Shown here: positions 24,313 to 36,000 of the stretch, in pieces
How the letters are laid out: every line of letters begins with the position of its first letter
How positions within the stretch are numbered: the first letter of the stretch is position 1
Translations under genes and position numbers: made by a program
Notes under the pieces: model-generated
Seen by the model: the letters and a program-made list of their open reading frames with translations, nothing else
Told to the model about the DNA's origin: nothing
Databases searched by the model: none
Origin: Pagrus major
Taxonomy: Eukaryota > Chordata > Actinopteri > Spariformes > Sparidae
NCBI RefSeq assembly: GCF_040436345.1
Contig: NC_133238.1
Span: 3,323,267-3,387,266, forward strand
Direction: 5' to 3'
Length of the DNA stretch: 64,000 nucleotides

Positions 24313-25126
24313 GGTTTTAAATGTTACAGGGCCTCGTGGGCGTTCCCACTGTAAACCATAAGGTGGCAACACAGTTGTTCCAGGTACCCCTAAGTCCCGA
24401 TACGAGCAGGTGTTCACTGTCGTCCAATCAACCCTAGAGACTTGGGATTCCAAATGTGATAGAAGAGGAAGGAGTGAAATGGATTCCAGTTACATTATTT
24501 GTGCACACTTTGGATTCTGTCTCATTCTCACCGCAAAAGTGAGGCTTCACCGAACTTGCTGCGTCTGGGTGTCTGTGCTCATCGTTGAAAGGCCAGCATA
24601 CTGCGAGCGGTGGGGCGGTTGAACAGCCATGAAACACCGTCCGGCCAGCTTTGCTGTGTCCGAGCGTTTCTGTGACTTTCTATTGCCTGAAATGCCGTTG
24701 GGACGGTTCACTTGGCTAACGTTGGCTGAAAAGCTGATCTTCAAGTGGGAGATGCGCCAACGGTCGGGTTAACGAGGGTGTTGAAGACGTTTCACGTCTC
24801 ATCTGAAAGGACTTTTCAGTTTTTACGGCCTGGTGAGGAGGCCCTGGTTGCCTTGGTTGAAAACTTAGATACACCAGGAGCTGGATGTCTGAAAACCGTC
24901 GCAGACATGTACAAAGAAGTTGAATAGACTACGAATGAACCAACCAGGAATGTGTGCCTGCATGTATTGTCAACGCAGCGCCTTACTGGATGACCCTGCG
25001 ATACCGAAAAGTTGAGCATTGATATGTGACAGCACAGTCGCTATAATGTGTCACATGATGGCAGATGTAATGTACCGTCTGCCCGTACACTTTGGAATTT
25101 CCCCTGAAAGACAAAAGCCTTTTAAG

Positions 25127-25209
25127 GTCAGGATGGCCGAGCGGTCTAAGGCGCTGCGTTCAGGTCGCAGTCTCCCCTGGAGGCGTGGGTTCGAATCCCA
25201 CTTCTGACA
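25127..25209 (+). tRNA. tRNA-Leu-CAG: tRNA-Leu (CAG), copy 17
   Basis: No difference from copy 1 seen. Units 16 and 17 share a 1-base deletion and a GGTGAGGAG variant, so one is a direct duplicate of the other. Confidence 0.97.
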
Positions 25210-25784
25210 TGCCGTGTTTTTCACTGGAACTGTTTCTTCTAACGTGATATCTGGAAAGAAAAGTCGGCAATATATGCGTGTTGGCAGTTCTGACATAACC
25301 CCTGTACAAGGCGCAACGTTATTCATTTCTGTTTGCGCACTTTGTTCCCTGAGCAAAGAATAGTCTCGTTTGTCTTTCTCAACTTGCCTTTTTATTGGAG
25401 CTTTGGTCCCGCCGCAATTAATAGCAGTCAATCACGGTCCCGACTTTTGAGTTTGTATGCGAAAGGCCAGTGGGTCAACAATCTCGAGCTGTGAGGTGTA
25501 AACTTGCCAGTTTGTTGTTGTCTCCAGTAGCCCTATTTGGTGCTGGATTAATTGTTTGTGGGATTTCCTTGAGAACAATGTCTAAAGTTGGCATTTCCCA
25601 CAGCTGCTGTCGACTGTGACCAGTCAGCTAACTAATTCAAGTAAGTTGGCGCGTAAAGTTAGCATTTTTAACGTGTTATCTTCTGTGTCACTGGTATTGA
25701 TGCATGCCTTCTTTGTAGTACATGAGAAAGACGCAATAACACGTTCCAAAAGCGTTCTACAGCGATCAGGGGGAGCTCTTCTGA

Positions 25785-25856
25785 GGTTCCATGGTGTAAT
25801 GGTTAGCACTCTGGACTCTGAATCCAGCGATCCGAGTTCAAATCTCGGTGGGACCT
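25785..25856 (+). tRNA. tRNA-Gln-CTG: tRNA-Gln (CTG), copy 17
   Basis: No difference from Gln copy 1 seen. Confidence 0.97.
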
Positions 25857-26670
25857 GGTTTTAAATGTTACAGGGCCTCGTGGGCGTTCCCACTGTAAAC
25901 CATAAGGTGGCAACACAGTTGTTCCAGGTACCCCTAAGTCCCGATACGAGCAGGTGTTCACTGTCGTCCAATCAACCCTAGAGACTTGGGATTCCAAATG
26001 TGATAGAAGAGGAAGGAGTGAAATGGATTCCAGTTACATTATTTGTGCACACTTTGGATTCTGTCTCATTCTCACCGCAAAAGTGAGGCTTCACCGAACT
26101 TGCTGCGTCTGGGTGTCTGTGCTCATCGTTGAAAGGCCAGCATACTGCGAGCGGTGGGGCGGTTGAACAGCCATGAAACACCGTCCGGCCAGCTTTGCTG
26201 TGTCCGAGCGTTTCTGTGACTTTCTATTGCCTGAAATGCCGTTGGGACGGTTCACTTGGCTAACGTTGGCTGAAAAGCTGATCTTCAAGTGGGAGATGCG
26301 CCAACGGTCGGGTTAACGAGGGTGTTGAAGACGTTTCACGTCTCATCTGAAAGGACTTTTCAGTTTTTACGGCCTGGTGAGGAGGCCCTGGTTGCCTTGG
26401 TTGAAAACTTAGATACACCAGGAGCTGGATGTCTGAAAACCGTCGCAGACATGTACAAAGAAGTTGAATAGACTACGAATGAACCAACCAGGAATGTGTG
26501 CCTGCATGTATTGTCAACGCAGCGCCTTACTGGATGACCCTGCGATACCGAAAAGTTGAGCATTGATATGTGACAGCACAGTCGCTATAATGTGTCACAT
26601 GATGGCAGATGTAATGTACCGTCTGCCCGTACACTTTGGAATTTCCCCTGAAAGACAAAAGCCTTTTAAG

Positions 26671-26753
26671 GTCAGGATGGCCGAGCGGTCTAAGGCGCTG
26701 CGTTCAGGTCGCAGTCTCCCCTGGAGGCGTGGGTTCGAATCCCACTTCTGACA
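26671..26753 (+). tRNA. tRNA-Leu-CAG: tRNA-Leu (CAG), copy 18
   Basis: Last intact Leu copy; no difference from copy 1 seen. The next Leu position, about 28.2 kb, no longer holds a tRNA. Confidence 0.97.
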
Positions 26754-27328
26754 TGCCGTGTTTTTCACTGGAACTGTTTCTTCTAACGTGATATCTGGAA
26801 AGAAAAGTCGGCAATATATGCGTGTTGGCAGTTCTGACATAACCCCTGTACAAGGCGCAACGTTATTCATTTCTGTTTGCGCACTTTGTTCCCTGAGCAA
26901 AGAATAGTCTCGTTTGTCTTTCTCAACTTGCCTTTTTATTGGAGCTTTGGTCCCGCCGCAATTAATAGCAGTCAATCACGGTCCCGACTTTTGAGTTTGT
27001 ATGCGAAAGGCCAGTGGGTCAACAATCTCGAGCTGTGAGGTGTAAACTTGCCAGTTTGTTGTTGTCTCCAGTAGCCCTATTTGGTGCTGGATTAATTGTT
27101 TGTGGGATTTCCTTGAGAACAATGTCTAAAGTTGGCATTTCCCACAGCTGCTGTCGACTGTGACCAGTCAGCTAACTAATTCAAGTAAGTTGGCGCGTAA
27201 AGTTAGCATTTTTAACGTGTTATCTTCTGTGTCACTGGTATTGATGCATGCCTTCTTTGTAGTACATGAGAAAGACGCAATAACACGTTCCAAAAGCGTT
27301 CTACAGCGATCACGGGGAGCTCTTCTGA

Positions 27329-27400
27329 GGTTCCATGGTGTAATGGTTAGCACTCTGGACTCTGAATCCAGCGATCCGAGTTCAAATCTCGGTGGGACCT
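27329..27400 (+). tRNA. tRNA-Gln-CTG: tRNA-Gln (CTG), copy 18
   Basis: Last intact + strand Gln copy; the tRNA body is unchanged. Private changes start to appear around it: GATCACGGGG upstream and ACCACAAGG downstream. Confidence 0.97.
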
Positions 27401-27945
27401 GGTTTTAAATGTTACAGGGCCTCGTGGGCGTTCCCACTGTAAACCACAAGGTGGCAACACAGTTGTTCCAGGTACCCCTAAGTCCCGATACGAGCAGGTG
27501 TTCACTGTCGTCCAATCAACCCTAGAGACTTGGGATTCCAAATGTGATAGAAGAGGAAGGAGTGAAATGGATTCCAGTTACATTATTTGTGCACACTTTG
27601 GATTCTGTCTCATTCTCACCACAAAAGTGAGGCTTCACCGAACTTGCTGCGTCTGGGTGTCTGTGCTCATCGTTGAAAGGCCAGCATACTGCGAGCGGTG
27701 GGGCGGTTGAACAGCCATGAAACACCGTCCGGCCAGCTTTGCAACGTCGGATGATGGGCTGTGTCCGAGCGTTTCTGTGACTTTCTATTGCCTGAAATGC
27801 CGTTGGGACGGTTCACTTGGCTAACGCTGGCTGAAAAGCTGATCTTCAAGTGGGAGATGCGCCAACGGTCGGGTTAACGAGGGTGTTGAAGACGTTTCGC
27901 GTCTCATCTGAAAGGACTTTTCAGTTTTTACGGCCTGGTGGGGAG

Positions 27946-28187
27946 GCCCTCGTTGACATCGTTCACAACTTAGATACACCAAGAGATAGATGTCTGAAAA
28001 CCGTCACAGACATGTAGAAGGAAGTTAAATAAATTACAAATGAATCCACCAGGAATGTGTGCCTGCATGTATTGTCAACGCAGCGCATTACTGGATGACC
28101 CTGCAATACTGTAAGAGTTGATATGTGACAGTATAGTTGCTTTAATGTATTACATGATGACAAATGTAATGTACTATCTACTGTCAT
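27946..28187 (+). repeat. Decayed partial unit at the right edge of the array
   Basis: From about 27,946 the sequence still aligns with the array spacer, with scattered substitutions and small gaps, until about 28,187. There it leaves the unit just before the expected tRNA-Leu. Identity falls sharply compared with the near-identical units to the left, so this edge has escaped homogenisation. Confidence 0.9.
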
Positions 28188-28528
28188 TGGTGTATGTTAA
28201 GATATGAACCAATAAGACAGTCATTCTAAATCTTTAGAAGGAGGTGGAGCTGTAGCCCTGCTTGGGATCTTAGAACTGTAAATGTATTGGTTAACGCTGC
28301 ATTAATCAATTTCTGACCACTTTCTTTCTGTCAGAAATTCAACTTTTGGCACAACGCAAACTCCAGTAAAGCGCTGTGTTTGCCAAAGATGCAACGAATA
28401 TTCCTGTTAGATTACTTCATAATGTTGTGCTGAACATTACCTTACGAACCTTAAATAAAACCAACCAGCATTGTATTTTTCTTGTCATGTTTATTTAAGC
28501 TCTTTTGTGTCTCACCTGCTTTAAACAA

Positions 28529-28595
28529 GGTCCCACTGAGATTTGAACTTTGATCACATTAAAGTCCAGAGTGCTAACCATTACACCATGGAACC
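28529..28595 (-). pseudogene. tRNA-Gln pseudogene, inverted relative to the array
   Basis: On the minus strand the 5' half matches array tRNA-Gln closely, including the A box, and the 3' end TTCAAATCTCAGTGGGACC is nearly intact. The anticodon arm and variable region have changed and shortened: after CTGGACTTTAAT the stem can no longer form. Acceptor pairing is kept. An old, dead copy of the same gene family. Confidence 0.85.
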
Positions 28596-28771
28596 ACTAT
28601 ATGTGAACTGAAGAACTCTTAAACAAACTCAGCTTCTACTTGAAACATGATTAAAACACAGAGCAGATAAATTACTTTTGAACATTACCTGAGAGACAGA
28701 TAGCATTGAATTCATACAGCCGTATTAAGTTTTAACACTGGGTAAATATTTTACCTGTTCTTTTTAGATTA

Positions 28772-28837
28772 GGCTCCACTGAGATTAGAACTCACTGGAT
28801 TCAAAGTCCAGACTGCTAACCATTACACCATGGAAGC
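28772..28837 (-). pseudogene. tRNA-Gln (TTG-like) pseudogene, inverted
   Basis: On the minus strand, D arm and anticodon arm are clear: CTGGA-CTTTGAA-TCCAG gives anticodon TTG, the other Gln isoacceptor. About five bases of variable loop and T stem are missing, and the acceptor stem has a C-C mismatch. Probably non-functional. It lies 243 bp from the other relic, in the same orientation. Confidence 0.8.
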
Positions 28838-30730
28838 AGTACCCAGGTTTGTAAAAGTATTTGCTTCACGAATAGCTACGCATCTTTTCCCAGCTTATAA
28901 ATATATTTATAAGGGTAGGGTGGTCACAATTGAAAGGGTGATTGGTGGAACAGAGGAAGACTGGACAATATTAAAGAGGTGCCTCTTCCAACCCTGCTTG
29001 GAGTTCCCCCTGCAGCCTGAGAGAAGGTGATAACAGGAATGCTCAGTGTGCTCAGTGCAATGTAGAGAAAACTAACTACAACAAAGCAGGAAAATGAGCA
29101 TAACCTAACCAGCCTTACTAGCGATCAAGTAATTTTCAAAGTACTTTTTCTGCAGTAAAATGTTCTGCTAAATCTGCCCAATTTAATCAGATCATACATT
29201 TTGCCCACCATACCATAATGTAAAAGTCTGTAACGGAGACTTTCATGTCACAGAGTCGATGCTGCATTCACGAACAAGAAAAGCAATTAGAGCAAATGAT
29301 TCAATCTTTTACAAAACCAGTTTGTAACCTACACAAAGATTTGCAGGAAACAAAGTCAAAATTTCTACAAAAAAACAGAATCAGATGATGATCACAGAGT
29401 GGACAGGTTGCATCCTTTACCTGAATCTCCCCTTAAATCAGATTTCAACAACAAATTAAAATTGAATTGAGATCTCGGGATTGAGAGTACTGAGTTTAAA
29501 TCATTACACATGATCCATCTGTTATATTGTTGTCCATATTGTCACAAAAATGGAAATGATACATTTTTGAGTAGTTGTCATCATGTGACGTTTATTTGGG
29601 CCTTCTGAGAAATGAATGAAATCCAGTTTTAAATTTTTTAAGCTGTAACACCCAGGTGCAGAAAAGTTGCTGAGTAGTACACAGATACTGGAGGTCACAT
29701 CTGTTAAAGGTCAAACTGCTTCTCAACAAGCTGTTCTTCAAAACTGTTAGTTCACTGGAAAAGCAGCAGTGCCCTCTGCTGTTTGGAGAGATAAGTAAAA
29801 ACAGCAACTGGTTTTGAATTCATCATATTGCCTGCCTATATTTGTTAATAAACATATTACCTTAAATGTGCTCCTACCTGTAGCCTCCTCTTAATGCAAC
29901 CACGCCCTGAGTCAGGTGTGTAAACAATGCAAACCCTTAACTACTCATCTCTTCACCAGTGGTGGAGGAGGGGATTTCAAGAGATTGTTAACATACATAC
30001 AGTTGTTTGAAACACCTAGGTGCAAAAACTTTCAAGAGACCCAACTTTGAGCTACTGCTGGTCAGGGTGACAGACCCCCCACTGACCAGATAGTCAAAAC
30101 TCCAACTCCAGCTACAGGATTCTTCTGGGCCCCCAGCTCTTCTCCAGCTTCGCCAGATGCATTTCCAGCAGGCCCACAGAACTTCTCCTCACAGCAGCGA
30201 CGCAAGGTCCTGCTAGTATTCCAGCTCAGTTAGCACCAGCAGCTGCGTCACAAAGCTTACTAGCTAACGCAACAATCTGAGGAACACAAAGTAAATTAGC
30301 ACCGAGCTGCTATCCCTGCAAAGTAAAGGAGCGACCAGTATCCTCCACCTGCTGTCTTTTATCAGACTTTGCACAGCAAGAACAGCACTAGCACTGTTCA
30401 ACATTGGGATCACAAGTTTCTCCTGATTGGCTCATCAGTCAAGGAACCATCAGCACCTTTTCTTTAAGACTGGTAACATTGAACTGGGCCTAGATAGCAC
30501 ACAGCATAACATAGCATGGTTAAGCACAGGACTTTTAACTCTGGTTGATGTAATGCACATGTGTTCAATCTATGTGTTTGTTCACCGTTCGGGTGTTATT
30601 GTGATCTCAGGTCAGTTATTGATAGTTTGCTTTGCAACACGGCATATTTGACATTAGTTAAATTATGCTTCACACAGACTCAGGGTCTTTGCATGCAACT
30701 AACCATCTTCTCTAACCTGGCATCACGTTA

Positions 30731-30772
30731 CACACACACACACACACACACACACTCTCTCTCTCTCTCTCT
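30731..30772. repeat. (CA)n(CT)n microsatellite
   Basis: About 12 CA units pass directly into about 9 CT units. Confidence 0.95.
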
Positions 30773-32379
30773 CCTTCAGCCTGGACCATATCACACCTAT
30801 GTGTGATATCAGTAAGCTAATGGTGTGAGCACCATCATTGATTCTTTGTTCTCTCTTATCAAAGAAACAAGTGGTTATCTTAATTAATAATTATCCCTGA
30901 TAAACATTATTATTATTGATAGCCAAATTTAACCCCAAATCCCCTATTAATGTTGCATGAAGCACTACAGAATATTCACTAAATACTATTCACAAGCACA
31001 TGATATGCAAAAATGAAATGGTATTTTACTTTATTTACAACAAACTGCGACTTGACTTGGAAAACTATCTTTTGAATTTACAAACATTATATGTGTGATT
31101 CATGGCACAATTCAAGCTGGATTTAATTGTTTTTTTGTCTCTCTCCATTCACTACTTTTTTCTGAAATAAAGTCCCATGGGGTCCACCGGAAGAGGCGTG
31201 ATTTCAGCTCTCTATATGATGAGGCACCTCACAGACCCTTTTTAAGGAGCTAAAGAAAACACCAGACTCCTTCCATGCACTAGCTACAACCAGATTTGAA
31301 ATCTACCCGACAAATGGTGTTGCAATAGGACTCAGGAAGAGCGTCTAGCACTATTATGGTGTATGCTATAACCATTCTATGTTTCTTTGAGGCAATGGAT
31401 GGAGTGATGGTGAGACATCCTCCGGCGTGTCAATTCATCAAGGGTGCACACCACCTGTGCCAGGCAGGATGCTGTGACCTCCAATCTGGGAATTCCTTTC
31501 ACTGTTCTCTGACTAACTTAATTTAACGACCCTAGATTTAAGACAAATACATGACAAATAAGAATTATGATTTACTGAAGATACATAAAAACGTTCCAAA
31601 GATAAAACAGTTTAACTGTGCAAATAAATACTAGCCAGACAGGAAAAAAATTACACCCATAAAAACAAACAACAAAAAATACCACCAATAACTATAATTA
31701 CCCCTTTAACCACTTTTTGGGTAAACTTTGTATATCCGTTTTTCCTAATGAGCCTGAATGCATCGTCACTAAATGTCCCGGTAGATTCACAAGCCTCGTG
31801 CCATCTAACATTTCAGAAACTGATCTGCTTTACACATCTCCCTCCTCTACTGTATCTGCACTGTCTGATGTCAAATGTCAATATGACACTATAGGGGTGG
31901 CCTTAAACAAGCTTTGCCATTTTTGTTTGCTTATGTGACCTTTTATATTATTTTAATTCATTTTCTTGTTAATTGTGCCCAAAAATAATCACATTTAGAT
32001 GAAAATTCGATTTGTTTCAGATGTGATCAAAATAAAACAGTGGTCATTTTGCAACACTGTACAACCACATTTCTCTAAAGCTGCACCCCAAAAGCTTCAC
32101 ATTTCAAGTGACAATTCTGCCACGTGCCTCTTGGTGCAGGTTGCCAATTAAGCACAATGTGGAGGTCTTGTGCGATCTTAGTACTCTGAGTTTGGCTGTG
32201 AAAGCAAGTCGGTTGCTGTATCTTAAATGTAACCTCTGGCAAAAAGCAAACAAGCTGTTGAGGGCCTATATGAATATAGAGTATGTCACATGCCGCCTCT
32301 TTGTTTGTTTAAAACCACAAAACTAATTGTGTTGTAGAGTATGTGCAACATTGTGTATGTACGTTCAGGTTAAAGGGTT

Positions 32380-32695
32380 AAGAACATTTAAATAGGCGAC
32401 GAGAAACTCGGATTTGTGCTCGTGCTCCTGTCGTGTGTCTGTGTGAGTCTGTTTCTGGTAGTCAATTAGGCTGATAGCCTACCTGCTAAAGTGTTTTTGA
32501 ATGATGTGCCTTATAATTCTGATATTTCCCACAGCACTTGAAGGCGCCACTTGGAGCCGTTGATTTAAGCCCGTGTTGAAACAGGAGCGCTGAGTAGCGG
32601 AGACACCTGCGGTCAGTTAAAACAGTCAGAGCTGCGGCACATCACCGCTGAAGTCTCCCGCCTCAGGAGATTCTTTCATCTCGGGACACTCTTCG
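32380..32695 (+). promoter_or_regulatory. Probable 5' untranslated first exon and promoter region of the Ig-domain gene
   Basis: A locally GC-richer stretch ends in a good splice donor (CTTCG/GTAAGATC after 32,695), and the next exon opens at 33,000 behind CTGTTTCAG. No long open frame is present, so the exon is taken as untranslated. The transcription start is not defined by the sequence; the left limit is a guess. Confidence 0.5.
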
Positions 32696-33023
32696 GTAAG
32701 ATCTGCTTGTATTTACACAGTTATGCCTTGTATGGTGCATGAAAGATGCCGAACTTCAAAACTCTCAAATGTTGATTTCTCAACAACCCGGGACCTCCAA
32801 AGGATCAACGTCGGAACTTGTATAACTTTTGTAATTGCTTTATGCCGCACTCCTGGCCTTGGTTAATTTTTGGAAATAGATCAAAATGGACCTGTTAATA
32901 ACCTGTAGCTACTAGGAAAGCCATTGGTTGGTGATTAGCCTAATGTTTCTTTTTATTATAACGAATTGTAATCATTCTAATGAGGCTTTTCTGTTTCAGC
33001 ACTGAAGAAGAGGAAAGGACAAT

Positions 33024-36000
33024 ATGTTTCCTCTGTGTGTTTTGGTGATGGTGCTGTGTCTTCAGTTCGGAGGGCTCTGCAATGGTGACATATGTTTCAT
33101 ATAAGTTCTGCCCAGGAGACATTTTAGTTAGTGATTTGATGAAGCTAGATAGTAAGGTTTGCACTTCAGATTATCCTGAACAGAATCATAACTTTTGTGA
33201 CATTGCTTCAAGTAAAATAGAGTCAAATGGGCTTACACATTTTTTCTCACACATCTCCATGACACTCATGTAATACCAAGTACTGAGTCTAGTCAACTGT
33301 ATCCTTCACATCTGTGGGATCTCCATAGCAGAGAATGCAAAGTGATCTATAGGCTATAGTCACATAGCCCCTGCCTCTAAAGCAAGCCAGCTCAACAAAT
33401 GCTACTAGATTTAGCCAGTTAGCACCTGTTAGCTGGTACAATACAAGAATGATTCTGAATCAAGTATCTAGCTGCTGCACCTACTTTTATTAGCTAAATT
33501 TAACAATGCTGCACCAAGGACGTTATCTTAGCCTACATGGGCGGCACATGCTACCTACCTAGCTGGCTAACTGGCTACATGGGGTTATGAGCTTTTACTA
33601 CTTTACTAAAGTATTAAAGTGAAGCGATAGTGTAGCTCCACGCTTCTGGTATATGTCAGTCAAATGACTGTGACATATGTCCATCAACAGTGCTCAGGTG
33701 CCTGCTGAGACCACAGGCATGAGGTTGGAAGTTTATCTATTTTAAAAAGTGCTAAAATGAGTCCTCCTCATACTGAACTCAACTGAACCCTCATACATTT
33801 GTTGTTTTGGAACTCACATTTTCTAATATGCTTGTCATTCTGTTTATAATACAGGATAGGCCTGACATTGATACGCTGTCCTACTGATACCTTACATATC
33901 TCCTATGATTTTTTTGACATGTTGAGGCAGAGACATTACTTCTCTGTCAGAAGTAATGAAGCTGAAGTTCATGCTGTATCAGTGGGGAAGGATGTCCCCT
34001 GGCCCCTGACGTGGCTACCTCACTATTACCTCCACCCAGTGGATAATCAGACAAATCAATCATTTTATTCTCTCAATCATCAGAGGCACATCTGACCTAC
34101 AAGTACCAAATGTTGGGAAATTGTAATACTGAATTGCTTCTAACAAAAAAATATTGAAAAAGTATCCAAATTTCATTAAATGGTGCAACACTAGCATCCT
34201 CACTTTCCCACCCCCCTGCTCCTTTAACTCCACTCATTTCTCTGCATTATTTTTGTCTTGTACTGCTTACACATATTTACATTCCACTTCTCCTCCTCCA
34301 GCCATTCATGTGGTGGAGATATGGAACCTTCAGGTGGAGTTTGGGGAACCAGCCATCTTGCCCTGTAATGGCTCAGCCTACCTTGAGGGGAAAGGGACTG
34401 TCCAGTGGGAGACCATGGGGGAGGATGTGGCAATTTTGCGAGGAGGAGAACTAAGAGAGGGCGACAAATTTATGGTTAGTGCTTTTTGTCTTTAATTGAC
34501 AGTCTAAAATCTACAGTAGTTTAATCAAGTCTGCTTTGCTGTAGTGGAGTGTGGATTCTTTACATTTTAAATCATGTTTGAGCTACAAGTTTAACAGGCT
34601 CCTACCCTAACCCTTACCCTTCCCAAACAAGATGGAGACCTGATTTTGATTTGATTTCACTTTACTGTCAGAATTTTCTTCTGAAATTTGTCTTGCATCC
34701 CAAGACGTACACTGTTTCATATACTGTAGCTACATTTAACCAAGCACACTACAAACAAACAAATAATACAACATATATTACATCAGACATTACCAATAAG
34801 AGGCTGAAGTGCAATCAGTGTGATTTACAGTGCCATGATTCCTTCCAGGGCCGAATCCAGTTGCCCTCAGAAGAGAAGGTCAGGGAAGGAGACTGGTCTG
34901 TGGTCTTCCAGAGCACGATGCTCAGTGACACGGACATGTATGAGTGCATTTTGGAAGGAAGAAAAACCCTATCAACAGTATGGCTTACAGTGACGGGTGA
35001 GTGGGAGGCAGAGAAAGGTGGTTCTCAGGTGATGTCATTTGTAAGACTAAATACACACGTAACTGTTAGACAGTGCTTAGTAGTTACAAAAAGACTTTTG
35101 CTATATTAGAATAAAATAGTGTTAAAACTGCTCCCTAAGAGTATGGGTGGGTTCCAGAGGTCACGTTAACAGAATATTTTCCAACATTTACTGAATTTTT
35201 TATAACAATGACGGAAAACTCCGTACGCGGCATACTGTCAGTAACCACACGCAGACAACAATCCGGGTGCTGTCAGCACGTTGAAGGGCTACTGACTGGA
35301 GGCCTTAAAGCACATCTGTGACAGAGGGGGTTCAGGCGTGCCCCTGGTAAAGAAAGGAGCTCATGCTGTCGGTTTCCTCCAATCCAGCCTCCGCTGTGGC
35401 AGCAGAGTAAGCGTTTTGAACAAAATCAAAACGGCCACGAGAAGTCTTCTGTCCTAGGCAAAGACAGAAAACCTATGGCTGTCGCAGACATTATACGAGA
35501 GATGGACCCTTTAATTATGAGTTTAGCTATATTTTAAGTTATTGTGTATAACTGGAGTACAATGCTTAATCTTTCCAGTGCACTGTGAAAGTAAGCCTGG
35601 ATGTGGATGTTTTTGCAAAACATGTTTAATCATTTTTTTTAAAGTGACTACGAGGAGCTTTCAGTTGATTCTGGCTGCCCCTAGAATAAAAAAAAAAGCC
35701 ATACAACACCAGCGCCTGCTTTTGTAAAGATCTTTGCTAGCGCATGTCAGTGGCGCGTGCATTTGTTTTGGAAGTGAGTGACAGAGAGACTGCAGGATGG
35801 ATCGCGATGAGATTGTGATTTTATATGTGATATATGTGATCGGACCTGAACGCAGGCATTAATAATAACTATATAAAAATAGAAGTCTGTTCGCTGATGG
35901 TCTTGTTTGCTGTTACAGGTCATTTATAATCATCAGAGGAATCATAAGACTGTTTCATAAACACTTAAAGGTTCCTCGAGTCACTTTAAAATAGCAATTT

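Larger units (their letters stand above)
1..28187 (+). repeat. Tandem tRNA-Leu/tRNA-Gln gene array, about 18 units
   Basis: Head-to-tail units of 1,545 bp (short) or 1,562 bp (long); two near the right end are 1,544 bp. Measured from one tRNA-Leu to the next, the lengths run S L S S L L S L S L S L S L S S' S', followed by a last unit that decays after about 27,945. In each unit the order is tRNA-Leu(CAG), 575 bp spacer, tRNA-Gln(CTG), then 815 or 832 bp spacer. Only a few scattered substitutions separate units, in spacers as well as genes, so homogenisation is recent. The window opens inside a unit, so the array continues to the left. The spacers contain no coding sequence I can support; their short open frames overlap on both strands and run through the tRNA genes. 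Confidence 0.98.
28188..32379. other. Non-coding stretch with tRNA relics and simple repeats
   Basis: No exon or RNA gene is supported here apart from the two tRNA-Gln relics (about 28.53 and 28.78 kb). There is a CA/CT microsatellite at 30,731-30,772. The open frames are short (about 80 codons or less), have no family resemblance and no splice context. The sequence is AT-rich and looks like ordinary intergenic DNA with old repeats. Confidence 0.6.

Noticed and set aside
181-28187. Repeated open frames of 60-126 codons in every array unit, on both strands
   Set aside because: They recur only because the unit recurs, overlap one another, run through the tRNA genes and show no protein resemblance. 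The 126-codon minus-strand frame simply reads across tRNA-Leu.
1-28187. CRISPR-like or satellite interpretation of the regular repeat
   Set aside because: The period is about 1.55 kb with nearly identical whole units, not short repeats with unique spacers, and each unit holds two well-formed tRNA genes.
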